Shown here: positions 48,049-56,887 of the stretch, piece by piece | Layout: each line of letters begins with the position of its first letter | Position numbering within the stretch: position 1 is the stretch's first letter | From: Tritrichomonas musculus | Taxonomy: Eukaryota > Parabasalia > Tritrichomonadida > Tritrichomonadidae | DNA length: 64,000 nt | Reading direction: 5' to 3' | Assembly: GCA_039105265.1 (NCBI GenBank) | Contig: JAPFFF010000001.1 | Span: 9,052,001-9,116,000, forward strand | Made by a program: the position numbers and the translations under genes | The notes under the pieces: model-generated | The model's input: the letters and a program-made list of their open reading frames with translations, nothing else | Databases searched by the model: none | Told to the model about the DNA's origin: nothing

Positions 48049-49914
48049 ATGAATCAAACTTACGAACTCAACAATAACGTGGATCACATCATTCAATACA
48101 TCAAGAATTCAATACTTTGGGGGCCAAGTAGTGTAGACCATTCAGATAATTTTGATAGATTGCATGATCATAATTATGCTGGCTGGTTTGATGATAATTT
48201 TGATGACGATGATGATGATCCATTTACAGATTATTATAAGCAACCGAGAACATTGGAATTAATAAATAATCTTCTCAACAGCCATTCAACATTTTCAAGA
48301 TTTATTCGTGACAGAATCATTAAATGGTATCAACGTAAACATCTTTATGACAAGCCTAGATTTAATTTAGATGAGAATGTATTGAGCAATTTCATTAAAG
48401 TAAATGTCACAACAATCAACAAAGAAGTCATTGAATATATGGAATATACAAAGAAACAGATCATTGAATATCAAGAACGCAAGAAACGTCAAGCTATTGA
48501 GAAACAAGAACGTAGAAAACGTGAAAGGATTGAAAGGCGTGAACAAGGATTGCAAGCAGCTCATGAGGAATTAAATAGGCTCCTTAATCTCAAAATGCAG
48601 AAGAGTAAGACTAAATTCTATGCAAATAATGTATTCAGAGATTGGAATATCCATCCAGAAGATATGACTAAATTATGGAGAGAATATAATGAAAGATGGA
48701 TACCACCAACCCAAAGAGGCAAACCACAACCTCAAAGACCTAGACCGACGATAGCTTACGATGACACATTTGAAGACAAGCTTATCAAATACCTTAAAAC
48801 ACATTCAGATGAGAGACATCCAATGTCATTCGCTGACTTTCAAAAGCTAACTAAAGGTTGGCCTGATTCGTTTACATCAATTGAAGATTGGTATCAAACC
48901 TACATTGAAAAGCATCCATCCAACATTGCTCCAGAGAAGATTCAAGTTAATTCTATTGGTTTCAAATCACCAAAGAAAGTTAAAGCATTGAAATCTAAAT
49001 ATCCAAATATTAAGTCTCCTGATTCATTTACAACATCATACTTTCCATTAAAGCAGAATAAGAAGCTATATCAACTTCACAAGGTTTGCCCAAAAAAGAC
49101 TTACATCATTGACATAATGTTTTGTGATAAGTATGCATATCTCATTGCAATCAATGTCAACACTAGATTCTTATATGCAGCCCCAATGAATAAACCTGTA
49201 TTCACCACAACTAATCATGACAATCAAGAACAACATTACATGAGATACTCTAAAAATACAGACACATACATCAATGCATTGGACTCATTAATCAAATCAG
49301 GAATGGATGTTCGATACCTTCAAGGTGATGGAGAGAAAGCTTTCGATGCACATGACACATGGGCTTACTATGATTCTCATAACATTGAATTCAAACCAGT
49401 CCCAAGAATGAAAATGGGTGTATATCCAGACTTCATGAAAAAGGAACAAAAGCAATCGAAAACAGATCCAATGCATGGTTCTTTAGGGATTCTTGATAGA
49501 GTGATTCGCACACTTCGAGACATGGCATACCACATTGAAGTTGGAATCATTACACCAAATATCATGAAAGAGCTTGTCAATCAATATAACAATGTACCTC
49601 ATGCAACGTTATCCAAATATGTTGGCTTTGATGTTACACCACAAATGGTCCAAGATGATGAAGAAATAGAGAACTATATCATTAGACAAATCATGAAAGA
49701 GAATGAAAAGGTTACAAGTAGAGCTGGATTTAAACTAGAGAATGGCACACCAGTGAAGCTTTATAATGAAAAGGATTCAATGGCTAAAAGAAGATCAATC
49801 ATTCAACCAGGAAAGTATCACATTGTTGACTACCATGGAGGATATTATGAAGTTGAAGATGAGAACAAAAATAGACAAATGATTTCCCGTACCAAAATTC
49901 ATCCAGCATTATGA
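48049..49914 (+). CDS. Retroviral-like (rve) Maverick integrase
   Basis: 621 aa. An N-terminal region with an acidic patch and a long basic coiled coil (RKKRQAIEKQERRKRERIER) precedes the RNase H-fold core. The first catalytic Asp is in YIIDIMFCD at about residue 355 and the second in LQGDGEKAF at 427. At the expected third position (GILDRVIRTLRDM, residue 483) the usual Glu is Asp, with a longer spacing (55 residues between) than DD35E. The C-terminus (PVKLYNEKD...PGKYHIVDYHGGYYEVED) is an SH3-like integrase tail. Integrases of this type cut and join the terminal repeats and give the 5-6-bp duplication. Its end overlaps the convergent nuclease gene by 16 bp. Confidence 0.88.
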   Translation: MNQTYELNNNVDHIIQYIKNSILWGPSSVDHSDNFDRLHDHNYAGWFDDNFDDDDDDPFTDYYKQPRTLELINNLLNSHSTFSRFIRDRIIKWYQRKHLYDKPRFNLDENVLSNFIKVNVTTINKEVIEYMEYTKKQIIEYQERKKRQAIEKQERRKRERIERREQGLQAAHEELNRLLNLKMQKSKTKFYANNVFRDWNIHPEDMTKLWREYNERWIPPTQRGKPQPQRPRPTIAYDDTFEDKLIKYLKTHSDERHPMSFADFQKLTKGWPDSFTSIEDWYQTYIEKHPSNIAPEKIQVNSIGFKSPKKVKALKSKYPNIKSPDSFTTSYFPLKQNKKLYQLHKVCPKKTYIIDIMFCDKYAYLIAINVNTRFLYAAPMNKPVFTTTNHDNQEQHYMRYSKNTDTYINALDSLIKSGMDVRYLQGDGEKAFDAHDTWAYYDSHNIEFKPVPRMKMGVYPDFMKKEQKQSKTDPMHGSLGILDRVIRTLRDMAYHIEVGIITPNIMKELVNQYNNVPHATLSKYVGFDVTPQMVQDDEEIENYIIRQIMKENEKVTSRAGFKLENGTPVKLYNEKDSMAKRRSIIQPGKYHIVDYHGGYYEVEDENKNRQMISRTKIHPAL

Positions 49915-50651
49915 TTTGCTTCATATCTTTTATATATTTCACCATAACGTAATATATAAATATCAGTTTCAATAATATCATTCAAAGCTTTCTTATAGTC
50001 ATCTTTAGATGTAGATTCATCAATACGTAACAATTTGATTTTGTGTTCAAGACAATATTCATCTTTCAATTTATCTCTTTCCATATTTCTCTTCACATAG
50101 AAATGTGGTTTCTCATCCATTTCAACTAATATATTTTGTTGGACAAGATAGAAATCAAAACGAAGCTTTTTATTCTTATCACTTTTCAAATCATCAAATG
50201 ATTTCTGAGCAATAAACTCAATGTTGTTCTCTTCCAGATATTCTCGAAATTGTTTTTCAAGTACATTTTTATTAAAATGAGGTCTTGACTTTTTACCAAT
50301 CCAGTTATGTAATGAAATCCAATAATATGAACCATGATATGAATACTTGAATTTGGTATCGTAATTGATATAATCATCAGCTAATTCACAATCTTCTTTC
50401 TGAAGCAATTCATTAACTAATTCATTATTCCATTGTCTACTTTTATTTGGACGGTTATGAAATTGATTTCCACCATGTAAATGAGGTCTAGATGGATGCT
50501 TCTTATCAGTCCAATGATACCAGGCAACTGTATATTCTTTATCTTCATAGATATATTTCATTTTAGTACGAGCATTTTTATATTCATCAATCAATTTACA
50601 ATTTTCTTTCATCATTTCTGAAGCAACTAGTTGAGTGTTCCAACGTGTCAT
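49899..50651 (-). CDS. PD-(D/E)XK-type nuclease with duplicated N-terminal modules
   Basis: 250 aa. Two tandem modules of about 60 residues open the protein: one starts WNTQLVASEMMKENCKLIDE and ends in RPHLHGG; the second starts WNNELVNELLQKEDCELADD and ends in RPHFN. Both share W-N-x-[QE]-L-V, C-[KE]-L-[IA]-D and a W-[HT]-W/NW end. The C-terminal 110 residues (LRFDFYLVQQNILVEMDEKP then DEYCLEHKIKLLRI) fit a PD-(D/E)XK endonuclease of the Vsr/DUF559-like kind: Asp in RFDFY, ExD/ExK in VEMDEK, and the closing LLRI strand. It could be a homing-type, repair or replication-resolving nuclease; the duplicated modules probably bind DNA. It is 55 bp from the polymerase gene in the same direction. Confidence 0.7.
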   Translation of the reverse strand: MTRWNTQLVASEMMKENCKLIDEYKNARTKMKYIYEDKEYTVAWYHWTDKKHPSRPHLHGGNQFHNRPNKSRQWNNELVNELLQKEDCELADDYINYDTKFKYSYHGSYYWISLHNWIGKKSRPHFNKNVLEKQFREYLEENNIEFIAQKSFDDLKSDKNKKLRFDFYLVQQNILVEMDEKPHFYVKRNMERDKLKDEYCLEHKIKLLRIDESTSKDDYKKALNDIIETDIYILRYGEIYKRYEANHNAG

Positions 50652-50706
50652 TGATCTTGGTATTTGGTGTTTGGTAAAAATAATTAATCAAGCTTGCAAT
50701 TGACAT

Positions 50707-53700
50707 TTAATGTAATACTTTCTTGTAATATTCTGGATTATACATTCTGATGATCTTATACAATACATTGATATTTGAATGTTTTGCATCTTTCTTGACT
50801 GTTTCGAAATTCATTGAAGCTTTGCATGTCAAATTACATTTGAACTCAACATTATAAAATGCTTTATCTCTATTATCTGGAGATAGACACTTAATTGCTC
50901 CAAACAATGGTAACAAAGTAAGTCTATCATCTATTTTTGAAGCATAATTGTGAACTTCCATACCAAATAATCCATCAACCAACTTCATCTCTTCATCTAC
51001 AGGAAGGTATGTTAACGGTTCATCATCATCATCATATTCTTTACTATTTTTACCTGAAAGATCCAACTCAACACCTAAAGATTTGATTACATCTGTTGCC
51101 GTTCTCTTGATAACTGAATCCCAATTACCTTGATAGAATTCATATCTTCCATTCTCATTTTCAGAATCAGGAAGCATTAGGCCATGATATGAATTGCAAT
51201 CAACAGAAGCAAAGTAATCTATATCAAACTCATCACATTCGAAACATTTGACATATGCATTCTTATATAAACCTGGAATATTATGATTTGCATAAATATG
51301 AAGACTACCACTTCCAGTCTCAATAATGATATCATCTTCAGAGAGTTTACTAATTATTGATTGCTTGATTTCAAATCTTTTCTTTTGAGGTAACTTCTTA
51401 TTAATATCAATGTCAATCACTGCAAAACCAGGAGTTTCATTTACACTCAAAACCATTCCAGTCTGATTTCTACATTTAAGATCACCAATATGTTTACCAT
51501 CATAGGATCCATGTTTGGACTTATTGAATGTAATCTTGAAGTTCTCATCAAATCTAGTTCTCAATGGTAGATCCCAATGACCTTCATCAAAATCATTTAT
51601 ATAAGTTGGGATATCATTTGAATCTCCATTTGCAGAGACCTCACTTTCATTTTCAGAAATATTCTTTCCAAGTTCAAGTAATTCAGCATCTAAATCTTTA
51701 TTGTTCATTATATTTTTGAATTCATTTTCACATTCTTTAGCATACTCTTCACATGATTTGATAATAACATCATTAGCAGTCAAACCTTTAATGAATGGAA
51801 TGCAAGTTTGATCTTCCAATACTATCATTTTGTTATGAAATCCAGTCAACGCATTCTTCTGAATAGTCACCTTAGACATTTGATTACGATTCATTTGGAG
51901 ATTAATATTCTTACCTGGAAAGACACAATTATTAACAATGATTGCATAATAATCAGTTGGATTAATGCTATTCTTTTTCAATGATACACCTTTGACTTTC
52001 AATGATTTAGTTTCCATGGAACCATTTTCTTTATTATTCCAAATTGTATAACATTTAGGACATAATGCAACTTGATTATCACCATATTTTTCAACAGCAG
52101 CACCCAATATTTTCTTCTCATCAGCAACGGTTCCAATAGCTGGATTTGGCATGAATTGATAAACATATTTATCATAGAATTCTTTATCTTTAACGATTGC
52201 ATCGAAGACTTGCTCACCATGTCTATTCATATCTCCAGCAATTGCAAAGTAAACACTATCTGTATCACATGATGTGAAATGCATTCTTTCAACATCTAAA
52301 CATTTGAAAAGGAAGTCATAAATGAAAACCAAATACCAATACTTTGCATTATCAAGAGTGAAGAATGACTCTTGAACACATGTCTTACATCGGAAATTCT
52401 TGGGCTTACGTTGAATCATATATGAATCATTTCCAATTGGATATCCATTTACATAAGTCTCACTTGCAATGTCAATGAAGGCTCTATCACGATCTACAAT
52501 CTTGACTTTATCATAATGTTCTGTATTGAGACCATCATATCCATAAGATCCATTCATACTAATTTTATAGAACTTCTCATTTCCAGGTTTCTCTCCACTT
52601 AATATCTTCTGACGTTCTCCCATAAACTCATTAACGAATGCATTGAAACCTCTATGGCAATCATATATTGTAACATTCTGGATATCAACAACTTTCAAAC
52701 CATGGTCAATCAGAAACCATAAATAATAGCAACCAAATGTCTTGAATTCACCTCTTGTATCAAGAGTCATCGTTAGCTTGGTATCAGATTTGTCAACTGA
52801 ATGGATATTATTGTCTTTACCATATTTGTACATGTATGAACCGATTATATCTTCATCATTTTTGATCTCAAAATTGCGAAATACAGGTGGGAAATTAATG
52901 AAATCATTAATCAAATCTTTGGGACATTCTAACTTAACAGTTGCATGAAAGATGAATTTGGGATTCTTATCAAACCTATGTTTGGAATTGATTATACTCA
53001 TGCAAGTATGATATACATTTGGTTTCTGTTTACCATTCTCATCATAGCAATCATATGAATTTAACATTGAACCTGGCATGTACATGATACCTCCATGATA
53101 TTTGTTGAATGAATGCCAATTACCAGAACATGCTGAAGGATACAATGAATTGAAATCAACTCCAACTACATGTGAAACAACATTATCAGTATATCTGACA
53201 ACAACTTTATTAGCTTCTTCATCAAAATATAAACGTGTAATGCAAGTCTCACCTCTAAGATTGACTCGATGCATAACATTTGAAAGACCACCAGTTATAC
53301 CAGCACGTAAACGATAATATTCAGCTTCATTGGTAATAGTCATTGGCAAATGATTCACTTTACAGAACTTCTTGAGCTGGATTCTTAAACGAGTAACCTT
53401 GTCATCATCATCTGCACGAAGGCTATTACATACTTCACAAGCAAGTTTGCAATTGGATAATTCATGACCTATTTCATTATTGATTCGATCTAATGTTGGC
53501 TTATTAGTCCATGAGAAGTGTTCGCCACAAAGATGGCATTTACCTAATTCTTGATCTTCATATATCTTCATGAATGCATCGAAATCAGCTTCAGAAACAC
53601 ATTTAGAAAGGTCTCTTAAAGGTTTGGGCTGCTTACTTTTCTCTTGCTTCAAATTCCATTTCTCATCTTGACTGTAATATGAATTGACCTTATATGTCCA

Positions 53701-56547
53701 CCATTCTTTGGTTGGCTTGAATGTATTCTTTGAATTCAAAACACCATAATCATAGTCAATATCAAAGTTCTTATAAGCCATTGCATACTTGATTTCAGAT
53801 GCATTACGTGATAAAGAAAGATTAGAGAGCATGTCGACACCATATTTAGCATTCATTTCAATGAGATTATCAATGGGTTTGATCATCATTTCAACATCAT
53901 TATCATTATATGCTAACAGATATTCCCATCTGTCAATGAATCTTTTGAAATCTTCAAGATATTCTTCATATTCTTTATTTGATAATGCATTCTTTTGATT
54001 GAGATAGCTATGGAAATCTTTATGTTTGAATGGCTCTGACATACTTAGGACATCATCAAAGTTCTCACTATTTACAGCTTCATATGGGAATGTACCTTTA
54101 ACAGAATTCTCTGCACCACCAAAGTCAACACCAAATTGTTTAAGAGTACCTCCACTGATGAATGCTTGAGCATCAATGAAACGTAATCCAATTACACCTT
54201 TATCAGTAGATGTTTTGAGAATGAATTGCTTCAAAGATGATGTAGTACCAATTAAAGAACTGTTATCAACCTTCCATTGCATATCATGATGAGTATAATT
54301 GAAATATTCTTTAAAGAGATTGCTATCAAATTTTGCAGAATTAAATCCCAAAACTGGTACATCAAGGAGACCTTTATCAAGCTTTTTAATGACTTCGACA
54401 TCAGAGATTTTGAGCATATCTTTCATTAATTGGACTTTGTCATCAACTATTTCATAAGCTCTCTCGAACATAAATGTAAGCCATTCAGGAATGAAATCTT
54501 TGGATCTAGCATCGAAATGTCTCGTTAACAAACATTTTGAAGACTTGATGCAACAGCTCACTGACAATGGAATTAGACGACTATTGATTACAGTTGATTT
54601 ACCAGATTTTTCATCGACAGATTGCTCCATGGTTTCAAAATCATATGTCATGTAATATCTCTGAGGTTGCCATTTAAGATCATGTGCTACACAATATTCG
54701 TAAACTGGATGATTCAAAATATGTGGACAATATGGCATACTAACTCTTTCAGGAATGTAATTCTTATGAAACTTTCCATCACAATGTGCTTTATGAATAT
54801 CCATACGTCTCTTACCATGACCATTATCATTACGGACAACATATGATTTACATTGAGGACAGACAAGAAGCTTTGTCAACCTTTCAGCATCAGAGATATA
54901 CATAATATGGATGACATTCTCTTGACTGAAAAGTAAAGCACTGAATGTATTCTCAAATTTATCATCATGCCATTGCTCTTGGATATCAAAATAACTGGAA
55001 TCTTTACCATTCTCGTCTTCACTTTGCAAATAGCAATAGATGTTAACATTGATTTCATGCTTTTTAGCAGATTCTTTCATTTCATCTAACGTCATACCTT
55101 CGAATGATTTCAACAATTCTTGAGCAGCTTTGGTAGGTCTAGTAGTATATTCAATTCCATGATCTTTACAGAAGAGTTTACGAGCGGCACTGGTACGATC
55201 TTTAAGATAGTACTTCTTAGTCTTTGATAACTTTGGATCCAAACATATTGCTAAGAATCTATACCAACATAATCCATCATCTTCATTGTCTGTGATTATA
55301 AATTGAGATTTCAAGAAAGCAGGTGGAAGATTCTTAATCTTACCAGAAACCTTAGGTAGTCTATGAGATATGAATGCTATATTTGAAACATAAATGAGTT
55401 TGACATTGGATGCTGTAGTTGAATGATTATGAATATTGGTTTCAATGTAATACTTAATTTTTTCTAAATCTGTTGAAAATTGAACTATAATTGGAATGGT
55501 ATCAGCAAATTTGATTTTAGTAGGAATGATTTCACGTGCTTCGTAATTGTATACTTCTTCAAAATCTTGAAGATAATTCTTCTCAGGAACCTCAAAGACA
55601 CCTCCCATTTCAAATGTTAACCTGAATGGTTTACGTTCACGTTTATATACAACATTATCAAGAAATTCGAAAATGTCATCAAGCTTATGAATCTTGTTTA
55701 GGTAATACACCATCATTGGATCTTTCTTTTGATTCTTCTCAACAACTTCATAGTCTTTTGGATACTTACGTCTAGCATTTTCTAAACATTCTAATGCTTT
55801 CTCTTCATCATATGGCTCGTTAACTTTAAGATTCTCTTCATCAATGCTCTTGAATTCATGACCATAATTCTCAAAATATTCTAACAATTCTTGGTTTTGG
55901 TTCTCAAACATTTTCTGTGCATATGGTTTAAGTTCAAGCATTTCTTTAGGTGCTAACGGTCTAAGTAGAACTGTTTGCTTACATAAATCATCAAGCATTC
56001 TCTTATAATTAGTTTTGGATACATGGATTTGAGTATTTTCTTTTTCAATTTTCTCGTTAAAACGTTTACGAAGAATATCCCTAATCTTATCATTAACCTT
56101 ATCTTTAACATTGAAATGCTTACGTTTAATGTAATTGAGATATGCTGAATCATTGCTATCAATATATCTTTTTGGTGCTTTTGGATGCTTTGGAGCATGT
56201 GGGATTCCCAAATATTTGATTTCTGGTTGGAATGGAAGATTCATTAATTCATTAATAGTTTCGGCTTCAATAGCTTCAGCTTCTTTCTTAGCATTATAAC
56301 CCTTTGCAAACCAATATACACTACCATAAGTAGCATCACCATCATAACCCATTTCATCAAGTTTGGGTATAATAAAGTCAAGGATTCTATCAATTACATT
56401 ATCTTCAAATTCAGAATTATATGGAAATTCATCAATAATTGCTTCAAGTGTTTCTTCAGAAATGCCAAGCATTAATGCTAAATTCCATACATCATCAACT
56501 GGTTGCTCATCTATTTCTTGGCGGTTGTCGATCGTTGGTTGACTCAT
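50707..56547 (-). CDS. Family B DNA polymerase with HNH-like insert and C-terminal primase-polymerase-like domain
   Basis: 1946 aa from MSQPTIDNRQ. The frame is open to an ATG at 56,679, but those 44 codons lie wholly or mostly in the terminal repeat and also occur at the left end without a gene, so the later ATG is preferred. Order: a Cys/His-box region (DDGLCWYRFLAI at about 425 and HIMYI) like the peptidase-like domain of Polinton polymerases; a zinc finger (about 560); 3'-5' exonuclease (YDFETM 636, FNSAKFD 737, YNDNDVEMM 881); an HNH-like insert (CHLCGEHF...LDRINNEIGH...CEVC, 1002-1036); palm motifs A (DFNSLYPS, 1132), B (KISMNGSYGY, 1332), C (CDTDSVYF, 1428) and KVKGVS (1519). After 1600, VIDIDIN (1712) and SGSLHIYANH (1747) fit archaeo-eukaryotic primase motifs. 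It replicates the element. Confidence 0.88.
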   Translation of the reverse strand: MSQPTIDNRQEIDEQPVDDVWNLALMLGISEETLEAIIDEFPYNSEFEDNVIDRILDFIIPKLDEMGYDGDATYGSVYWFAKGYNAKKEAEAIEAETINELMNLPFQPEIKYLGIPHAPKHPKAPKRYIDSNDSAYLNYIKRKHFNVKDKVNDKIRDILRKRFNEKIEKENTQIHVSKTNYKRMLDDLCKQTVLLRPLAPKEMLELKPYAQKMFENQNQELLEYFENYGHEFKSIDEENLKVNEPYDEEKALECLENARRKYPKDYEVVEKNQKKDPMMVYYLNKIHKLDDIFEFLDNVVYKRERKPFRLTFEMGGVFEVPEKNYLQDFEEVYNYEAREIIPTKIKFADTIPIIVQFSTDLEKIKYYIETNIHNHSTTASNVKLIYVSNIAFISHRLPKVSGKIKNLPPAFLKSQFIITDNEDDGLCWYRFLAICLDPKLSKTKKYYLKDRTSAARKLFCKDHGIEYTTRPTKAAQELLKSFEGMTLDEMKESAKKHEINVNIYCYLQSEDENGKDSSYFDIQEQWHDDKFENTFSALLFSQENVIHIMYISDAERLTKLLVCPQCKSYVVRNDNGHGKRRMDIHKAHCDGKFHKNYIPERVSMPYCPHILNHPVYEYCVAHDLKWQPQRYYMTYDFETMEQSVDEKSGKSTVINSRLIPLSVSCCIKSSKCLLTRHFDARSKDFIPEWLTFMFERAYEIVDDKVQLMKDMLKISDVEVIKKLDKGLLDVPVLGFNSAKFDSNLFKEYFNYTHHDMQWKVDNSSLIGTTSSLKQFILKTSTDKGVIGLRFIDAQAFISGGTLKQFGVDFGGAENSVKGTFPYEAVNSENFDDVLSMSEPFKHKDFHSYLNQKNALSNKEYEEYLEDFKRFIDRWEYLLAYNDNDVEMMIKPIDNLIEMNAKYGVDMLSNLSLSRNASEIKYAMAYKNFDIDYDYGVLNSKNTFKPTKEWWTYKVNSYYSQDEKWNLKQEKSKQPKPLRDLSKCVSEADFDAFMKIYEDQELGKCHLCGEHFSWTNKPTLDRINNEIGHELSNCKLACEVCNSLRADDDDKVTRLRIQLKKFCKVNHLPMTITNEAEYYRLRAGITGGLSNVMHRVNLRGETCITRLYFDEEANKVVVRYTDNVVSHVVGVDFNSLYPSACSGNWHSFNKYHGGIMYMPGSMLNSYDCYDENGKQKPNVYHTCMSIINSKHRFDKNPKFIFHATVKLECPKDLINDFINFPPVFRNFEIKNDEDIIGSYMYKYGKDNNIHSVDKSDTKLTMTLDTRGEFKTFGCYYLWFLIDHGLKVVDIQNVTIYDCHRGFNAFVNEFMGERQKILSGEKPGNEKFYKISMNGSYGYDGLNTEHYDKVKIVDRDRAFIDIASETYVNGYPIGNDSYMIQRKPKNFRCKTCVQESFFTLDNAKYWYLVFIYDFLFKCLDVERMHFTSCDTDSVYFAIAGDMNRHGEQVFDAIVKDKEFYDKYVYQFMPNPAIGTVADEKKILGAAVEKYGDNQVALCPKCYTIWNNKENGSMETKSLKVKGVSLKKNSINPTDYYAIIVNNCVFPGKNINLQMNRNQMSKVTIQKNALTGFHNKMIVLEDQTCIPFIKGLTANDVIIKSCEEYAKECENEFKNIMNNKDLDAELLELGKNISENESEVSANGDSNDIPTYINDFDEGHWDLPLRTRFDENFKITFNKSKHGSYDGKHIGDLKCRNQTGMVLSVNETPGFAVIDIDINKKLPQKKRFEIKQSIISKLSEDDIIIETGSGSLHIYANHNIPGLYKNAYVKCFECDEFDIDYFASVDCNSYHGLMLPDSENENGRYEFYQGNWDSVIKRTATDVIKSLGVELDLSGKNSKEYDDDDEPLTYLPVDEEMKLVDGLFGMEVHNYASKIDDRLTLLPLFGAIKCLSPDNRDKAFYNVEFKCNLTCKASMNFETVKKDAKHSNINVLYKIIRMYNPEYYKKVLH

Positions 56548-56572
56548 CTTTTTCTTTGCCTCCGCATTAAAA

Positions 56573-56882
56573 AAATTATCCCTTACAAAAAGATTGATAT
56601 CTTCCTGTACACCATTTTTCATGAAAATCTGCTCTTTTACATTCTCTTTTTGTATCAAAAACGACGCAAATTCGGACATTATTTTTGGCCTCAAACCCCT
56701 TCAAAACACCCATTTTTGGGCACTTTTTCTTAAAATATACTGTTTTCAAGTTTGAGCTCCTAGTATTGAAACATGACTCTGAAAATGAATGCTAGAAGAC
56801 AGGTCTACCTTCGTATTGAAAATCGGACCCGAAACTCAAGGCCAAAATATCTTCCGGAAGAATTCGTCATCACTTAAGTAGT
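56573..56882 (-). repeat. Maverick right terminal inverted repeat, 310 bp
   Basis: Inverse of 31,091-31,400, matching by eye to the last base. The polymerase gene is read out of this repeat, so its promoter probably lies here. Confidence 0.92.
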
Positions 56883-56887
56883 ATATC
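56883..56887 (+). repeat. Target site duplication, right (ATATC)
   Basis: ATATC directly outside the right terminal repeat, equal to 31,086-31,090. Confidence 0.75.

Larger units (their letters stand above)
31091..56882. mobile_element. Maverick/Polinton, complete, 25.8 kb
   Basis: Self-synthesising DNA transposon with virus-type genes. It is bounded by 310-bp inverted repeats and a 5-bp ATATC duplication. It encodes the diagnostic set: family B DNA polymerase, retroviral-like integrase, FtsK/HerA-type packaging ATPase and a candidate major capsid protein, together with fiber-like and small virion-type genes and several nucleases. The element lies in a host spacer, and the near-identical long repeats and open frames argue for recent arrival. 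One gene is interrupted by a nested pogo-like transposon (45,289-46,903). Mavericks are abundant in trichomonad genomes. An adenain-type protease, common in the group, was not recognised. Confidence 0.93.
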
